A stretch of DNA of 64,000 nt from Cypionkella sp. (GTDB lineage: Bacteria; Pseudomonadota; Alphaproteobacteria; Rhodobacterales; Rhodobacteraceae). The notes beneath the pieces are model-generated. The model was not told the origin of the DNA, did not search any database, and was given only the letters and a program-made list of their open reading frames with translations. Shown here piece by piece: positions 56,756 to 64,000 of the stretch (its first letter is position 1; every line of letters begins with the position of its first letter). The stretch covers positions 25,751 to 89,750 of the forward strand of contig JALOSF010000021.1 in assembly GCA_025458525.1 (NCBI GenBank), written 5' to 3'. A program made the position numbers and the translations under genes.

Positions 56756-57711
56756 GCCATGACCCCCGCCGCCTTCATCCCCCGGTCCGCGCGCAGGTTG
56801 CGGGCGAGCAGGTCCATGCAGGCCATCCGCACCGCAACGCCCATTTCGACCTGTTCCTGGATCACGCTTCGGTTGATATCGTCGGCCAGATCGCCATCGA
56901 TTTCCACGCCGCGGTTCATCGGGCCGGGGTGCATGACGATGGCATCGGGCTTTGCATGGCTCAGCTTTTCGGCATCCAGCCCGTAGCGATGATAATATTC
57001 GCGCTCGGACGGGATGAAGCCGCCGTCCATGCGCTCCTTTTGCAGGCGCAGCATCATCACCACATCGGCGCCTTCCAGCCCCTTGCGCATGTCATCGAAC
57101 AGCTCGCAGCCGAATTCGCCCACGCCCGCCGGCATCAAGGTGGGCGGCGCGATCAGGCGGATGCGGTTTTCCATCTTGCCCAGCAAGATCAGGTTGCTGC
57201 GGGCGACGCGGGAATGGGCGATGTCGCCGCAAATCGCGATCGACAGCCGCTGGATCCGCCCCTTGGCGCGGCGGATGGTCAGCGCGTCGAGCAGCGCCTG
57301 TGTCGGGTGTTCATGCCGGCCGTCGCCCGCGTTCAGCACGGCGCAATTCACCTTTGACGCCAACAGGTTGACCGCCCCGGACGATCCGTGCCGCACCACC
57401 AGCAGATCGGGGTGCATGGCGTTCAGCGTCATCGCGGTGTCGATCAGGGTTTCGCCCTTTTTCACGCTTGATTGCGCGACCGACATGTTCATCACATCCG
57501 CGCCCAGCCGCTTGCCCGCCAATTCAAAGCTTGCTTGTGTGCGGGTGGAGTTTTCGAAAAACATGTTGATCTGGGTCAGCCCGGCCAAGGCATCAGATTG
57601 CTTGACCGTGCGTCGGTTCAGATCGACGTAGCGATCGGCCAGATCCAGAACGGTGACGATTTCCTGCGGCGACAGGTGTTCGATCCCAAGCAGATGGCGT
57701 GCGCGGAACAT
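56752..57711 (-). CDS. pyrB: Aspartate carbamoyltransferase catalytic subunit
   Basis: A 319-aa ATCase catalytic chain, the first committed step of pyrimidine synthesis. The carbamoyl-phosphate site is [19 protein letters not shown], and the aspartate region is [20 protein letters not shown], with [16 protein letters not shown] and [12 protein letters not shown]. The start ATG 57711 gives family length; the track ORF is 124 codons longer. No regulatory PyrI is seen; the PyrC' protein probably stabilises the complex. Confidence 0.95.
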   Translation of the reverse strand: MFRARHLLGIEHLSPQEIVTVLDLADRYVDLNRRTVKQSDALAGLTQINMFFENSTRTQASFELAGKRLGADVMNMSVAQSSVKKGETLIDTAMTLNAMHPDLLVVRHGSSGAVNLLASKVNCAVLNAGDGRHEHPTQALLDALTIRRAKGRIQRLSIAICGDIAHSRVARSNLILLGKMENRIRLIAPPTLMPAGVGEFGCELFDDMRKGLEGADVVMMLRLQKERMDGGFIPSEREYYHRYGLDAEKLSHAKPDAIVMHPGPMNRGVEIDGDLADDINRSVIQEQVEMGVAVRMACMDLLARNLRADRGMKAAGVMA

Positions 57712-57819
57712 CGGGGCTGTCTCCTTCTGCGGGTTTGGCTGCTTATGCCAAAGGGGGGCGCGATGGGCAACGGTGATCGGTGCCTTGCGGGCGGGGTCGG
57801 CCGGGCCTACCTTTGCGCC

Positions 57820-58644
57820 ATGGGAATCGCCGCGCATCTTCTGGACGACTGGCATGCCGCAGAGGCGGCCCTGATGTGGCAGATTGACCTTGGGGTCGAA
57901 GAATGGGTGCTGGACGCCCCGATCAACCGCTATGACCTGCCCGAGGCGGTCAAGACCGCGCCCGTAGCCGCACCCGCGGTTGCGGCGCCGCGGGGCGCCA
58001 GACCGGTTCCGCCCGCCCCGCCGCCGGACGTGCCAAAGATCGATACTGTGGCCGAGGGCCAGCGGCTTGCACAAGCCGCGCAAAGCCTTTCGACGTTACG
58101 CGATGCCTTGGCGGGGTTCGAGCATTGCGAGTTGAAGCGTGGCGCGCGCAATCTTGTCTTTTCGGATGGCCTGCCCGGGGCGCGGGTGATGATCCTGGGC
58201 GAGGCGCCCGATGCGGATGAAGACCGTGACGGGCGCCCCTGTGTGGGCAAGTCAGGGGCCTTGCTGGACGAGATGTTTGCTGCCATCGGCCTGTCGCGTC
58301 GCGCCGCCGAGCGCGCGTCAGCACTTTACATCGCCCCGGCGGTGCCATGGCGTGCGGTGGGCAATGGCGGCGAGCCGCAGGCCGAGGATATTGCCATGCT
58401 GCGCCCCTTTGTGATGCGCCATATCGAACTGGCGCAGCCAGAGGTGGTGATCGCCATGGGCGCCACGCCGTTCGAGGCGCTGACCGGCACAACCGGCATC
58501 GGCCGCGCGCGCGGGCGATGGTCGCAGGTGATGGGCCGGCCCCTGCTTCCCATGCTGCACCCCAATTACCTGTTGCGCACCCCGGCCGCCAAGCGCGAGG
58601 CCTGGGCCGATCTTCTGGCGCTGGAGGCGCGGTTGACGACATGA
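57820..58644 (+). CDS. Uracil-DNA glycosylase-family protein lacking iron-sulfur cysteines
   Basis: A 274-aa protein with a family 4/5 UDG fold: motif [21 protein letters not shown], and [20 protein letters not shown] as motif II. Only two cysteines occur in the whole protein (EHCELKRG and RPCVGK), so the four [4Fe-4S] ligands of family 4 are absent. A proline-rich linker (about residues 50-75) separates a short N-terminal part from the catalytic domain. ATG 57820 is the start; the track ORF starts 116 codons upstream on the antisense of pyrB. It overlaps moaB by 4 bp. Confidence 0.82.
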   Translation: MGIAAHLLDDWHAAEAALMWQIDLGVEEWVLDAPINRYDLPEAVKTAPVAAPAVAAPRGARPVPPAPPPDVPKIDTVAEGQRLAQAAQSLSTLRDALAGFEHCELKRGARNLVFSDGLPGARVMILGEAPDADEDRDGRPCVGKSGALLDEMFAAIGLSRRAAERASALYIAPAVPWRAVGNGGEPQAEDIAMLRPFVMRHIELAQPEVVIAMGATPFEALTGTTGIGRARGRWSQVMGRPLLPMLHPNYLLRTPAAKREAWADLLALEARLTT

Positions 58645-59183
58645 GCCGTATCGACGAAACCAAGGACTTCATCCCCGTCCGCATTGCGGTGTTGACGGTC
58701 AGTGACACGCGAACCGCGGCCGATGACAGATCGGGCGACACGCTGGTCGAGCGGCTGACAGCAGCGGGGCATGTGCTTGCGGCGCGGGGGATCGTGCCCG
58801 ATGACCGCGCCACGATCGCATCCCAGCTTCGCCAATGGATCGCCGACGACCAGATCGATGTGATCCTGACCACGGGCGGCACGGGCCTTACGGGTCGCGA
58901 TGTCACGGTCGAGGCGCATCGCGATGTCTATGAAAAGGAAATCGAGGCGTTCGGAACGGTGTTCACCATCGTCTCGATGCAAAAGATCGGCACATCTGCG
59001 GTGCAAAGCCGGGCCTGCGGGGGGGTGGCGGGGGGAACCTACCTGTTCGCGCTGCCCGGAAGCCCCGGCGCCTGCCGCGATGCCTGGGACGAGATCTTGC
59101 GCTGGCAACTGGATTTCCGGCACCGACCCTGCAATTTCGTCGAGATTTTTCCGCGGCTGGATGAACATCGGCGCAGAAAATAG
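58641..59183 (+). CDS. moaB: Molybdenum cofactor biosynthesis protein B
   Basis: A 180-aa MogA/MoaB-fold protein of molybdopterin synthesis. It contains VLTVSDTRTAADDRSGDTLV, the nucleotide-binding loop LTTGGTGLTGRDVTVEAHRD and ALPGSPGACRDAWDEIL. The ATG overlaps the UDG stop (ATGA). MoaB proteins can adenylylate molybdopterin or be inactive paralogs; here the GGTG loop is intact. Confidence 0.92.
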   Translation: MSRIDETKDFIPVRIAVLTVSDTRTAADDRSGDTLVERLTAAGHVLAARGIVPDDRATIASQLRQWIADDQIDVILTTGGTGLTGRDVTVEAHRDVYEKEIEAFGTVFTIVSMQKIGTSAVQSRACGGVAGGTYLFALPGSPGACRDAWDEILRWQLDFRHRPCNFVEIFPRLDEHRRRK

Positions 59184-59279
59184 CGACGGTATCCGGGCCC
59201 GCGCGCGTAACAGGCTTGTGGTTGGACGCAGGCGCGGCCAGCCTTACCATCGCCACTTGTCGTCCTGACCGGAGCTTTC

Positions 59280-60749
59280 ATGCGTTTCATGGCACGATCC
59301 CTTGCGGGACTGTTTCTGGCAGCCGTCACATTGGCCCTTCTGGCCTTTGCCGGGCTGTTGGTGGCTGGCGCGGTCGCCGATCGGCTGTCAACCGAACGGC
59401 CCGCGCAGCCGGCGCGTGAACGGGTGTTTGCCGCAACCGTCCGTCCGCTCACGCCGGGCGTGCTGACGCCGCAAACCGTGGCCTTTGGCGAGATCCGGTC
59501 GCGCCGCACGCTGGAACTGCGCGCGCCCCAAGGCGGGCGTGTGCTGGAGCTTGGCGAAGGGGTCGAGGACGGTGCCGCGGTGACCGAAGGGCAGGTTCTG
59601 GTGCGGCTTGACCCGGCCGAGGCCGAATCGGCGCGGAATATCGCGCGGGCCGGGCTGGCAGAGGCCGAGGCCGAGGAACGTGATGCAGGCCGAGGGCTGG
59701 TTCTTGCGCGCGACGATTTGGTGGCGGCGCAGGCGCAAGTCACCCTGCGCCAGCAAGCCTTGACCCGGCAAGAGGATTTGCAAACCCGCGGTGTCGGGTC
59801 GGCGGCTGCGGTGGAAACGGCGCAGCTTGCGCTGTCAACCGCGGAACAGTCGGTCCTGTCGCGCCGCTCGGCCCTTGCGCAGGCCGAGGCGCGGGTGGAC
59901 AGGGCCGCGACGGGTCTGTCGCGTGCCAGGATCGCGCTGGCCGAGGCCGAACGGGTGCTGGCCGATACCGAAATCCGCGCCAGCTTTACCGGGCGGCTCA
60001 GCGATGTGACGGTTGTTGCCGGCGGGCTTGTGGGCGCGAACGAGCGTTTGGCCGATTTGATCGATCCCGATCGGCTGGAAGTGGCGTTTCGTCTGTCCAC
60101 CGCGCAATTCGCCAGATTGCAGGATGACAGCGGCAGTCTGATCGCGGCGCCGGTTTCTGTGACGCTGGACGTGCTGGGCGCCGATATCCGAGCCCTTGGG
60201 CGGGTGGAACGGGTGGGCGCCGCGGTGGGTGAAGGCGCGACCGGGCGCGTCGTCTATGCTGCGCTGGAAGGTGCGCGCGGCTTTCGTCCCGGCGATTTCG
60301 TGACGGTGGCAATTTCAGAGCCGCCGCTTGACGGTGTCGCGCTGCTGCCTGCCACAGCGGTGGACAGCGCGGGCGGGGTGCTGGTGCTGGGCGCCGAGGA
60401 CCGGCTGGAGGCCGCAACCCTGCGGGTCCTGCGGCGGCAGGGCGACGATGTGATCGTCGAGGCAGGCGCACTTGCCGGGCGCGAGGTGGTTGTCGAACGC
60501 TCGCCTCTGCTTGGGGCGGGGATCAAGGTCAATCCGGTGCGACCCGAGGCGGCCGTCGCACCGGCAGCCGCCCCCTCCGAGGACGAGACGGTGACCCTGA
60601 GCCCCGAGCGGCGGGCGGAACTGATTGCTTTCGTCGAAAAGAGCACCCGGATGCCCGAGGAGGCAAAGGCCCGCCTGCTGGATCACCTTTCGCAGGACAG
60701 GGTGCCCGCGCAGGTGATCGCGCGGATTGAAGACCGGATGGGGGGCTGA
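59280..60749 (+). CDS. RND efflux periplasmic adaptor (HlyD/AcrA type)
   Basis: A 489-aa membrane-fusion protein with an N-terminal TM anchor (LAGLFLAAVTLALLAFAG). A barrel-sandwich/lipoyl half (RAPQGGRVLELGEGVEDGAA) precedes a long helical hairpin (about residues 120-220, SARNIARAGLAEAEAEERDA), then GRLSDVTVVAGGLVGANERL and beta-barrel and membrane-proximal domains. It ends 3 bp before the permease gene. The adaptor would link the permease below to an outer-membrane channel not seen in the window. Confidence 0.92.
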   Translation: MRFMARSLAGLFLAAVTLALLAFAGLLVAGAVADRLSTERPAQPARERVFAATVRPLTPGVLTPQTVAFGEIRSRRTLELRAPQGGRVLELGEGVEDGAAVTEGQVLVRLDPAEAESARNIARAGLAEAEAEERDAGRGLVLARDDLVAAQAQVTLRQQALTRQEDLQTRGVGSAAAVETAQLALSTAEQSVLSRRSALAQAEARVDRAATGLSRARIALAEAERVLADTEIRASFTGRLSDVTVVAGGLVGANERLADLIDPDRLEVAFRLSTAQFARLQDDSGSLIAAPVSVTLDVLGADIRALGRVERVGAAVGEGATGRVVYAALEGARGFRPGDFVTVAISEPPLDGVALLPATAVDSAGGVLVLGAEDRLEAATLRVLRRQGDDVIVEAGALAGREVVVERSPLLGAGIKVNPVRPEAAVAPAAAPSEDETVTLSPERRAELIAFVEKSTRMPEEAKARLLDHLSQDRVPAQVIARIEDRMGG

Positions 60750-60752
60750 CCC

Positions 60753-63700
60753 ATGGCCGCGTCGCGCCGACTGGGCCGGGTTGATGGGCTGATTTCCTAT
60801 TTCACGCGGCATCGCACCGTCGCCAACCTGTTGCTGGTGGTGATGATCGTCGCCGGCATCGTCGCCGCGTCCCGCATTCGCGCCCAGTATTTTCCCGATG
60901 TGATCGTGTCCGAGGTGCAGGTATCCGTGGCATGGACCGGGGCAGGGGCCGAGGATGTGGACCGCGCCATCGTGCAGGTGCTGGAACCTGCGCTGCTTGC
61001 CATCGACGGGGTCGAGGAGGCCACCTCGCGTGCAAGCGAGGGCAGCGCGCGGATCACCCTTGAATTCGAACCGGGCACCGATCTGACCCGCGCGACCGAA
61101 GACGTGCAGGCGGCGGTGGAGAGTGTGTCCAACCTGCCCGAGGAGGCCGAGGCCCCCGAAATCCGCCGCAGCCAGTGGCGCGATCAGGTGACGGATGTGG
61201 TCATCACCGGGCCGGTTGGCATCGACCAGCTTGGTCGCTTTGCCGATGAATTCGTGGCGCGCCTGTTTCAGGAAGGCGTGACGCGCACCACCATTCGCGG
61301 TCTGGTGGCGCCGGAAACCGTGGTCGAGGTGCCCTCGGTCGCGCTGATCCGGCATGACATAACCCTGCGCGAGATTGCCACGGCCATCGGGGCGGCGGTG
61401 CAGTCAACCCCGGCCGGGACTGTGGGCGACGGGTCGGCGCGGGTGCGGACCGGCACCGAGCGGCGCAGTGCCGCGCAGATCGAGGGGGTGGTGCTGCGCA
61501 GCCTGCCCGATGGCACTCAGCTGACGGTGGGCGATATCGGCACCGTCACGGTGACGGCGGCGGATTCGGGGCGTGCCAGCTTTGTCGGCGAAAACCCGGC
61601 CATGACGATCCGGGTGGAGCGCAACGCCGAAGGCGACGCGATCCGCATGCAGGCCAGTGTCGAGGCGGTGGCCGAGCAGTTGCAACTGACCTTGCCGCCG
61701 GGGGTGACGGTCGATCTGGTGCGGGCGCGGGCCGAGGAGATCACGGACCGGCTGTTCCTGCTGCTCGACAATGCGATCAGCGGGCTGGCGCTGGTTGTGG
61801 TGCTTTTGTTCCTGTTTCTCAACGCGCGCACGGCGCTTTGGGTCGCTGCCGGCATTCCGGTTGCCATGTTTGCCGCGGTGGCGGTGATGTATGCGGCGGG
61901 CCTGACGCTGAACATGATTTCGCTTTTTGCGCTGATCATCATGCTGGGGATCGTGGTTGATGATGCCATCGTGGTGGGCGAGCATGCCGATTTTCGCGGG
62001 CGAAAGATGGGCGAAGACCCGGTCACGGCGGCCGAACAGGGCGCGCTGCGCATGGCACAGCCGGTCATCGCCTCGACCCTGACAACGGTGATCGCGTTTT
62101 TCGGGCTGGTGGCGATTGGCGGGCGCTTTGGCGATCTGATCCGCGATATCCCCTTCACCGTGATCGCGGTGCTGCTGGCCAGCCTGGTCGAATGTTTTCT
62201 GATCCTTCCCAACCACATGGCCCATGCCATCGCGGCCGCGCGGGAAAATCGCTGGTATGACTGGCCGTCGCGGCAGGTCAATCGCGGCATGGCCTGGCTG
62301 ACGCGCGCGGTCATCAAGCCGGTCATGCGGCTGGTGATCCTTGCGCGCTATCCGGTTCTGGCAGCGGGTGTTCTGTTGCTTGCCTCCTCGGCGGCGCTGT
62401 TCATCCGGGGCGATCTGCCGTTCCGGTTTTTCAACGCCCCGGAACAGGCCTCTGTCACCGGCAATTTCGCCATGCTTGCGGGCGCCGATCGCAGCGACAC
62501 GATGGAGATGATGCGCGAAGTGCAGCGCGCCGCCGATGCGGTCGCAGCCCGGCTGGCGGCAGAGCATGGCACCAACCCAATCACCTTTGCGATGGCCGAG
62601 ATCGGCGGGTCGGCCGGGCGCGGGCTTGCCAGTGCCGAGGGCAAGGAGGAGGATCTGCTGGGCAGCATCCAGATCGAACTGATCAGCCCCGATGCGCGCC
62701 CCTATTCCAGCAATGTCTTTGTCTCTGCCCTGCAAGAGGAGGTGCGCGGTCATCCCTTGCTTGAGGAATTGTCATTCCGCGGTGGAAGGTTCGGGCCGGG
62801 GGGGGATGCGCTTTCGGTCGATCTTTACGGCCCGTCGGCCGAGGTGCTGAAGGCGGCGGCCGAGGCGCTCAAGGCGCGGCTGGCGGTGTATCCGGAGGTG
62901 TCGGCGCTGGAAGACAGCCTTGCCTATGACAAGGAGGAGCTGATCCTGAACCTGACGCCGCTCGGGCAATCCTTGGGCTTTGTGATCGACGATCTGGGGC
63001 GCAGCTTGCGCGACCGGCTGAGTGGGATCGAAGCCGCGAGCTTTCCCGACGGGCCGCGGTCTGCCACGATCCGGCTGCAACTGCCAAAGGACGAGTTGAC
63101 GGCCGATTTCCTCGACTCAACGCTGATGCGGACGGCCGACGGGGGCTATGTGCCGCTGGCCGATATCGTGACGATCGAACGCAGGGCGGGGTTTTCCACC
63201 ATTCTGCGGGAAAACGGGCTGCGCGTGGTCACGGTGTCAGGCGATCTGGCAGAGGACAACCCGACGCGGGCCGCCGAAATCCAGGCCATCTTGCGCGAAA
63301 CGATCCTGCCCGAAGTGGAGCAGCAATTTGGTGTCGAAACGCGCCAAGGCGGGTTGGTGGCGCAGCAGAGCGCGTTCCTGAGCGATGCGGGAACCGGGGC
63401 GATCCTGTGCCTGTTGGGCATCTACATGTGCCTTGCCTGGATCTTTGCCAGCTGGTCGCGCCCGCTTGTCGTCATGTCGGTGATCCCCTTTGGCCTGATC
63501 GGGGCGATGTGGGGGCATTTCCACTGGGGCGTGCCGCTGTCGCTGTTTTCCATCGTCGGTTTGATCGGGATGTCGGGCATCATCATCAACGACTCCATCG
63601 TGCTTGTGTCCACGATCGATGACTATGCGCGCACGCGCGGGATGTTTGCGGCCATTGTGGATGGCGTCGCCGACCGCTTTCGCGCCGTGCTTCTGACCAC

Positions 63701-64000
63701 GATGACCACGGTTTTTGGTCTGTCGCCCCTGCTGTTTGAAACCAGCAGTCAGGCAGAGTTCCTGAAGCCGACGGTGATCACGCTGGTCTACGGGCTTGGC
63801 TTTGGGATGTTCCTTGTTCTGGTGATGGTGCCGGCGCTGATTGCCGTGCAAGGCGATCTTGGCCGGATGGTCCGCGCCATGTCGCGCGGGCTGCGTCAGC
63901 GTCGGCAGAAACGGCCGAGGGCCGCCTTGATCGGCGCGGCGGCGGCGATGGCGGTCTTGTTTGCCGGGCTGATCGGGCCGGTCCTGATCGGCCACAGATC
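60753..64000 (+). CDS. RND-type efflux permease, C-terminus cut by window edge
   Basis: At least 1,082 residues, open to the right edge and hence missing from the ORF track. The AcrB fold is clear: an N-terminal TM helix (FTRHRTVANLLLVVMIVAG), then two periplasmic loops, a second set of TM helices near residues 345-440, a loop, and the final TM bundle (about 880-1080). The proton-relay acids are D403 and D404 in GIVVDDAIVVGEHADFRG. Substrate class cannot be told; the wide relatives include multidrug pumps. It follows the adaptor by 3 bp. Confidence 0.93.
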   Translation, partial: MAASRRLGRVDGLISYFTRHRTVANLLLVVMIVAGIVAASRIRAQYFPDVIVSEVQVSVAWTGAGAEDVDRAIVQVLEPALLAIDGVEEATSRASEGSARITLEFEPGTDLTRATEDVQAAVESVSNLPEEAEAPEIRRSQWRDQVTDVVITGPVGIDQLGRFADEFVARLFQEGVTRTTIRGLVAPETVVEVPSVALIRHDITLREIATAIGAAVQSTPAGTVGDGSARVRTGTERRSAAQIEGVVLRSLPDGTQLTVGDIGTVTVTAADSGRASFVGENPAMTIRVERNAEGDAIRMQASVEAVAEQLQLTLPPGVTVDLVRARAEEITDRLFLLLDNAISGLALVVVLLFLFLNARTALWVAAGIPVAMFAAVAVMYAAGLTLNMISLFALIIMLGIVVDDAIVVGEHADFRGRKMGEDPVTAAEQGALRMAQPVIASTLTTVIAFFGLVAIGGRFGDLIRDIPFTVIAVLLASLVECFLILPNHMAHAIAAARENRWYDWPSRQVNRGMAWLTRAVIKPVMRLVILARYPVLAAGVLLLASSAALFIRGDLPFRFFNAPEQASVTGNFAMLAGADRSDTMEMMREVQRAADAVAARLAAEHGTNPITFAMAEIGGSAGRGLASAEGKEEDLLGSIQIELISPDARPYSSNVFVSALQEEVRGHPLLEELSFRGGRFGPGGDALSVDLYGPSAEVLKAAAEALKARLAVYPEVSALEDSLAYDKEELILNLTPLGQSLGFVIDDLGRSLRDRLSGIEAASFPDGPRSATIRLQLPKDELTADFLDSTLMRTADGGYVPLADIVTIERRAGFSTILRENGLRVVTVSGDLAEDNPTRAAEIQAILRETILPEVEQQFGVETRQGGLVAQQSAFLSDAGTGAILCLLGIYMCLAWIFASWSRPLVVMSVIPFGLIGAMWGHFHWGVPLSLFSIVGLIGMSGIIINDSIVLVSTIDDYARTRGMFAAIVDGVADRFRAVLLTTMTTVFGLSPLLFETSSQAEFLKPTVITLVYGLGFGMFLVLVMVPALIAVQGDLGRMVRAMSRGLRQRRQKRPRAALIGAAAAMAVLFAGLIGPVLIGHR

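Noticed and set aside
57472-57819. N-terminal extension of the UDG gene in the ORF track
   Set aside because: It lies antisense to pyrB and its start codon region; ATG 57820 matches the usual N-terminus.

Overview
The window is chromosomal DNA of an alphaproteobacterium of the Rhodobacteraceae (Rhodobacter, Gemmobacter or Tabrizicola-like). The evidence is its high GC content, a TCA-cycle gene block (sucC, sucD, sucA, sucB, lpd, mdh, mcl2, mch, sdhCDAB) of the kind known from Rhodobacter sphaeroides, the ethylmalonyl-CoA pathway genes ccr and ecm, a BLUF protein, and many short secreted proteins of the family type. No insertion sequence, prophage, integrase or CRISPR array was seen. Coding is dense and mostly in operons.

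Layout. 1-4014 (+): a signalling operon with a DUF294-type nucleotidyltransferase-like protein (cut by the window edge), a two-TM protein, a stand-alone receiver, and a membrane PAS/degenerate-histidine-kinase/DEDDh-exonuclease fusion. A bidirectional terminator and a tRNA-Ala(GGC) follow. 4264-8042: a FYDLN-type acidic protein, a YgjP-like metallopeptidase, a GntR/FCD regulator, and a GT61-like glycosyltransferase coupled to a methyltransferase. 16961-8084 (-): sucC, lipoprotein, sucD, a 53-aa membrane peptide (absent from the ORF track), sucA, sucB, a MAPEG protein and lpd. 17187-20266 (-): methyltransferase, pepT and mdh. 20435-25576: a TauE-type exporter, CsbD, a secreted protein, mcl2, nnrU, DUF1737, mch and a DUF4344 metallopeptidase. 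25768-30871 (+): the sdh operon, with sdhA broken and a GT61 protein plus two lipoproteins inserted before sdhB.

31020-45121: BLUF protein, glutathionyl-hydroquinone reductase, aldo/keto reductase, deoD, ecm, a PlsB-like acyltransferase, ccr, a RecD-like helicase, a lone AsnC ligand domain, a ygiC/ygiB-like pair and gabD. 45240-64000: an alpha/beta hydrolase, a secreted protein, a coiled-coil protein, a long OmpA-family protein, ubiA, rsmE, a membrane protein, gshA, two paralogous secreted proteins, plsY, a pseudo-dihydroorotase (pyrC'), two membrane proteins, pyrB, a uracil-DNA glycosylase, moaB, and an RND adaptor with its permease (cut by the right edge).

How it fits together. The central theme is carbon flow: 2-oxoglutarate and succinyl-CoA processing, malate and succinate oxidation, and acetyl-CoA assimilation through the ethylmalonyl-CoA pathway (ccr, ecm, mch, mcl2). 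The suc and sdh promoters share an array of GTGATCAC palindromes at exact 21-bp spacing plus a GTTAGCGS...GGTAAAA element, which suggests common control. The most notable anomalies are a roughly 90-bp frame-breaking gap in sdhA that removes the FAD-binding loop (real mutation or assembly error) and the pseudo-kinase/exonuclease signalling operon at the left end.
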